Shown here one piece after another: positions 6,255-8,762 of a DNA stretch of 8,762 nt. The DNA is taken from the NCBI GenBank assembly GCA_030625995.1, contig DAOUPU010000095.1:1-8762 (forward strand), read 5' to 3'. A model generated the notes under the pieces. The model searched no databases. It saw only the letters and a list, made by a program, of their open reading frames with translations, and was not told the origin of the DNA. Position 1 is the stretch's first letter; every line of letters begins with the position of its first letter. The translations under genes were made by a program, and so were the position numbers. This DNA is from Flavobacteriaceae bacterium. GTDB lineage: Bacteria > Bacteroidota > Bacteroidia > Flavobacteriales > Flavobacteriaceae.

Positions 6255-8762
6255 TTAAAAGTTAATGTTAAATCCTAACAAGAAAGTTCTCGGTCTTGGA
6301 TAAAAATTATTATCTATACCACCGCTAATTTCAGGATCTAATCCTTCATAATCTGTAACTACAAAGGCATTTTGTACCGAAGTATATATTCTTAAAATAA
6401 CCTCTCCGTCTTTAAGTTCATTAAAATTATATCCCAGAACGGCATTGTCCATTTTCAGGAATGATGCCTCTTGAATATAGTAATCAGACCATAACTGTAC
6501 TTCTCCAAAACCAGTGTCTAAATAAGAATCATGAATATTCCTATTTGTACCGTTAAAATGCAGGGAAGTTGAATTCCCTTGTGAAGAAGCCATATTATTA
6601 TAAGCATAATTACCTAAACTTGCACGCAATTCAAAATTTAGATCCCAATTCTTATAATTCATATAAGAAGATAGACCTAACAAATAATCAGGATTTGGAT
6701 TCTTATAAATACGCTTATCCAAATCTGTCCATTGTCCATCACCATTTAAATCCTCATATACACCTTGTAGTGGATTACCATCACTATCATAAACTTGTTT
6801 ATATACAAAGTAAGAGAATTGAGCTTGTCCAACTTGTTGCGTTTGAATTGTATTACCAACTCCACCCCATATTCCTCCAACTGCAAGACCAGGTGATTCA
6901 GGATCTTCAACAGCATTTAACTTTTTAATTTCATTTTGCAAATAGGTAGCGTTAAAATTAACGTTCCATACAAAATCATCTGTTTGAAAAATATCTGCAT
7001 TTACAGAAAATTCTACACCGCTATTTTCCAGATCTCCAATATTTGTAAATAAGCTATTGGAAAGATTAGAACCGGCAGGTGGTGCAACTGTACTCAATAC
7101 ATCGGTTGTTTTACGAATATAATATTCTAAGGAACCGGTAATTCTATCATTAAGAAATCCATAATCTATACCAATATTCGAAGTAGCTGATTCTTCCCAT
7201 TTGATTTCAGAATCGTAACCTTCAGGTCTTAAAGTATTAATGAATCGATCTCCAAATTGATAACGAACATTATTTTGACCAGGAGTATAAACCGGCAAAT
7301 AACCAAAGTCACTACCTATTTCTTGCTGACCTGTTTCTCCGTATCCAATTCTTAGTTTTAATGTAGAAATCGTTTGTGAATCTCTTAAGAATTCTTCATC
7401 TGCGATAGACCAGGCAACCGCACCGGAGAAGAAATTACCCCAACGATTCTCGGGAGAGAATCTGGAAGAGCCATCACGTCTATAGGTAAATGTCACCAAA
7501 TATTTGTTATCATAAGCATAGTTCAACCTTGTAAAATAAGAAAGTAAAGAGTTTGTTGTAGCGAATTCAGTTTCTCTTATAGCTCCTTGTCCAGAGATCT
7601 GGTAAGTTTGATTTTCTCTGTAGAAATCCTGATATGAAGTACCTACCATAACATCAATTTTATGAGGTTTTTCAAATTCATGAACATAATTTATATAAAA
7701 ATCAGCCAGAGTACTTCTTCTTAAGTTATTCCAGGTACCATCAGTTCCCAGATCGTCAAATCCACCTGCAGAAGTAGCGGGTACATTCCAATAACCATCA
7801 GTTTCTCCATAATCAAATCCTAAGTTTAAATTAGCTTTTAGACCTTCCACAGGGAAATCATAATCCAATTTTAAATTTCCAATATATCTTTCCGTAGATC
7901 CAAAACTGTTATTTTGGTTGAGTATTCCCACCGGGTTATTAGGAGATTGTGCATTTGGTGTACCATCATTATCCAACCACTCCCAATAGCCTCCATACAA
8001 TTCAGATCCACTATAAATAGGTTGTGTAGGATCCATTGACATCGCATTTCCTCTGGCGCCTTCATCAGCATTATTGTTTTCAGATACCGTACCTCTAATA
8101 TTAAAATTAATTTTAAAAGTGTCGTTGAACAGATTATGTTTATAGTTTAATGAGCCACTTTTTCTCTTAAAATCATCTGTTTTTACAAGTCCTTCCTGAT
8201 ATGTATATCCGAGAGAAGCTCTAAAAGATGAATTATCAAATCCCTGGGTTACCGTTAGATTGTTATCGGTTCCGATTGCTGTTCTGTATATTTCATCCTG
8301 CCAGTTCGTGTCATCAACACCTAGTAAGGAAATCGCGCCATCTATACCTGTGCTTCTAATCGCTGTTGCGAATTCATCTGCATTAAGCATACTTACTTGA
8401 TTTTCACGAACACCAACGGAAATAAAACTATTGAAATCAGCCCTAAGAGGAGCATTTCTATGTCCGGTTTTTGTTGTAATTAAAATTACCCCGGCAGAAG
8501 CACGTGATCCATAAATTGCAGTCGCTGATGCATCTTTTAAAATAACAAAACTCTCAATGTCATTTGGATTAACAGAACTTAATCCGGGAGCATTATCAGT
8601 TTCCTGATCCATTGGTACACCATCAATTACTATTAACGGAGAATTGTTTGCGCTCAAAGAAGAGTTTCCTCCTCTAATTTTAATGGTACCGGTGCTACCA
8701 GGCTTTCCACTTGGTGGAATTACATTTACACCTGCTGTTTTACCGGCAATTAATTGTTCGGG
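6255..8762 (-). CDS. susC: SusC/RagA-family TonB-dependent outer-membrane transporter (5' end outside window)
   Basis: 835 residues of a SusC-type importer are encoded, open to the window edge; full-length members are about 1000 residues. The visible start lies inside the plug domain: EQLIAGKTAGVNVI, GTIKIRGG, LIVIDGVPMD and then ILKDASATAIYGSR..AGVILITTK, all SusC plug signatures. The signal peptide, carboxypeptidase-regulatory-like domain and TonB-box region are therefore missing. The TTG at 8655-8657 could be mistaken for a start, but it is an internal leucine codon, since 35 in-frame plug residues precede it. The rest is a 22-strand-type beta barrel with alternating aromatic strands, an acidic loop DLNGDGQWTDLD that is common in SusC proteins, and a C-terminal strand ending LGFNINF with terminal Phe for BAM recognition. 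With SusD it should form the energised importer for maltooligosaccharides. The substrate is inferred from the downstream genes. Confidence 0.95.
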   Translation of the reverse strand, partial: PEQLIAGKTAGVNVIPPSGKPGSTGTIKIRGGNSSLSANNSPLIVIDGVPMDQETDNAPGLSSVNPNDIESFVILKDASATAIYGSRASAGVILITTKTGHRNAPLRADFNSFISVGVRENQVSMLNADEFATAIRSTGIDGAISLLGVDDTNWQDEIYRTAIGTDNNLTVTQGFDNSSFRASLGYTYQEGLVKTDDFKRKSGSLNYKHNLFNDTFKINFNIRGTVSENNNADEGARGNAMSMDPTQPIYSGSELYGGYWEWLDNDGTPNAQSPNNPVGILNQNNSFGSTERYIGNLKLDYDFPVEGLKANLNLGFDYGETDGYWNVPATSAGGFDDLGTDGTWNNLRRSTLADFYINYVHEFEKPHKIDVMVGTSYQDFYRENQTYQISGQGAIRETEFATTNSLLSYFTRLNYAYDNKYLVTFTYRRDGSSRFSPENRWGNFFSGAVAWSIADEEFLRDSQTISTLKLRIGYGETGQQEIGSDFGYLPVYTPGQNNVRYQFGDRFINTLRPEGYDSEIKWEESATSNIGIDYGFLNDRITGSLEYYIRKTTDVLSTVAPPAGSNLSNSLFTNIGDLENSGVEFSVNADIFQTDDFVWNVNFNATYLQNEIKKLNAVEDPESPGLAVGGIWGGVGNTIQTQQVGQAQFSYFVYKQVYDSDGNPLQGVYEDLNGDGQWTDLDKRIYKNPNPDYLLGLSSYMNYKNWDLNFELRASLGNYAYNNMASSQGNSTSLHFNGTNRNIHDSYLDTGFGEVQLWSDYYIQEASFLKMDNAVLGYNFNELKDGEVILRIYTSVQNAFVVTDYEGLDPEISGGIDNNFYPRPRTFLLGFNINF

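Noticed and set aside
6569..6928. 119-codon plus-strand open frame
   Set aside because: It lies wholly within susC on the opposite strand, its low-complexity H/Y/L-rich translation resembles no family, and susC is clearly coding there.
8655..8657. TTG as the start codon of susC
   Set aside because: The frame continues upstream to the window edge with typical plug-domain sequence (EQLIAGKTAGVNV, TIKIRGG), so this is an internal Leu codon.

Overview
The window is AT-rich and has the layout and protein signatures of a Bacteroidota genome, most likely a (marine) Flavobacteriaceae member. It carries a SusC/SusD pair, surface-type lipoproteins with an acidic stretch after the lipobox cysteine, and a secreted enzyme ending in a type IX secretion (T9SS) C-terminal domain. 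Shine-Dalgarno sequences are weak or absent, as is usual in this phylum. The species cannot be named from the sequence alone.

All four genes lie on the minus strand, so transcription runs from high to low coordinates. The order is susC (6255-8762, 5' part cut by the window edge), susD (4336-6240), a susE-type lipoprotein gene (3000-4325) and a GH13 alpha-amylase-family gene (131-2869). Gaps of 14 and 10 nt tie susC, susD and susE into one operon. A strong hairpin terminator (2953-2986), next to a GC-rich REP-like palindrome (2912-2951), separates this trio from the amylase. The amylase has its own terminator (79-113). A perfect 19-bp inverted repeat (19-60) lies just beyond it. No gene-free stretch exceeds 300 bases.

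Together this is a starch/alpha-glucan utilization locus. The secreted multidomain GH13 enzyme cuts starch outside the cell. The SusE-like lipoprotein, with three tandem starch-binding-type repeats, holds glucan at the surface. SusD and SusC form the lidded TonB-dependent importer for maltooligosaccharides.

The stand-out observation is that SusD contains, between two canonical SusD segments, a complete ~91-residue copy of the same domain that is repeated three times in SusE. The import lid therefore seems to have its own built-in glucan-binding module. Lesser points are a His-to-Gln change in conserved region I of the GH13 enzyme, purely synonymous divergence between near-identical SusE repeat segments, and the two non-coding palindromes.
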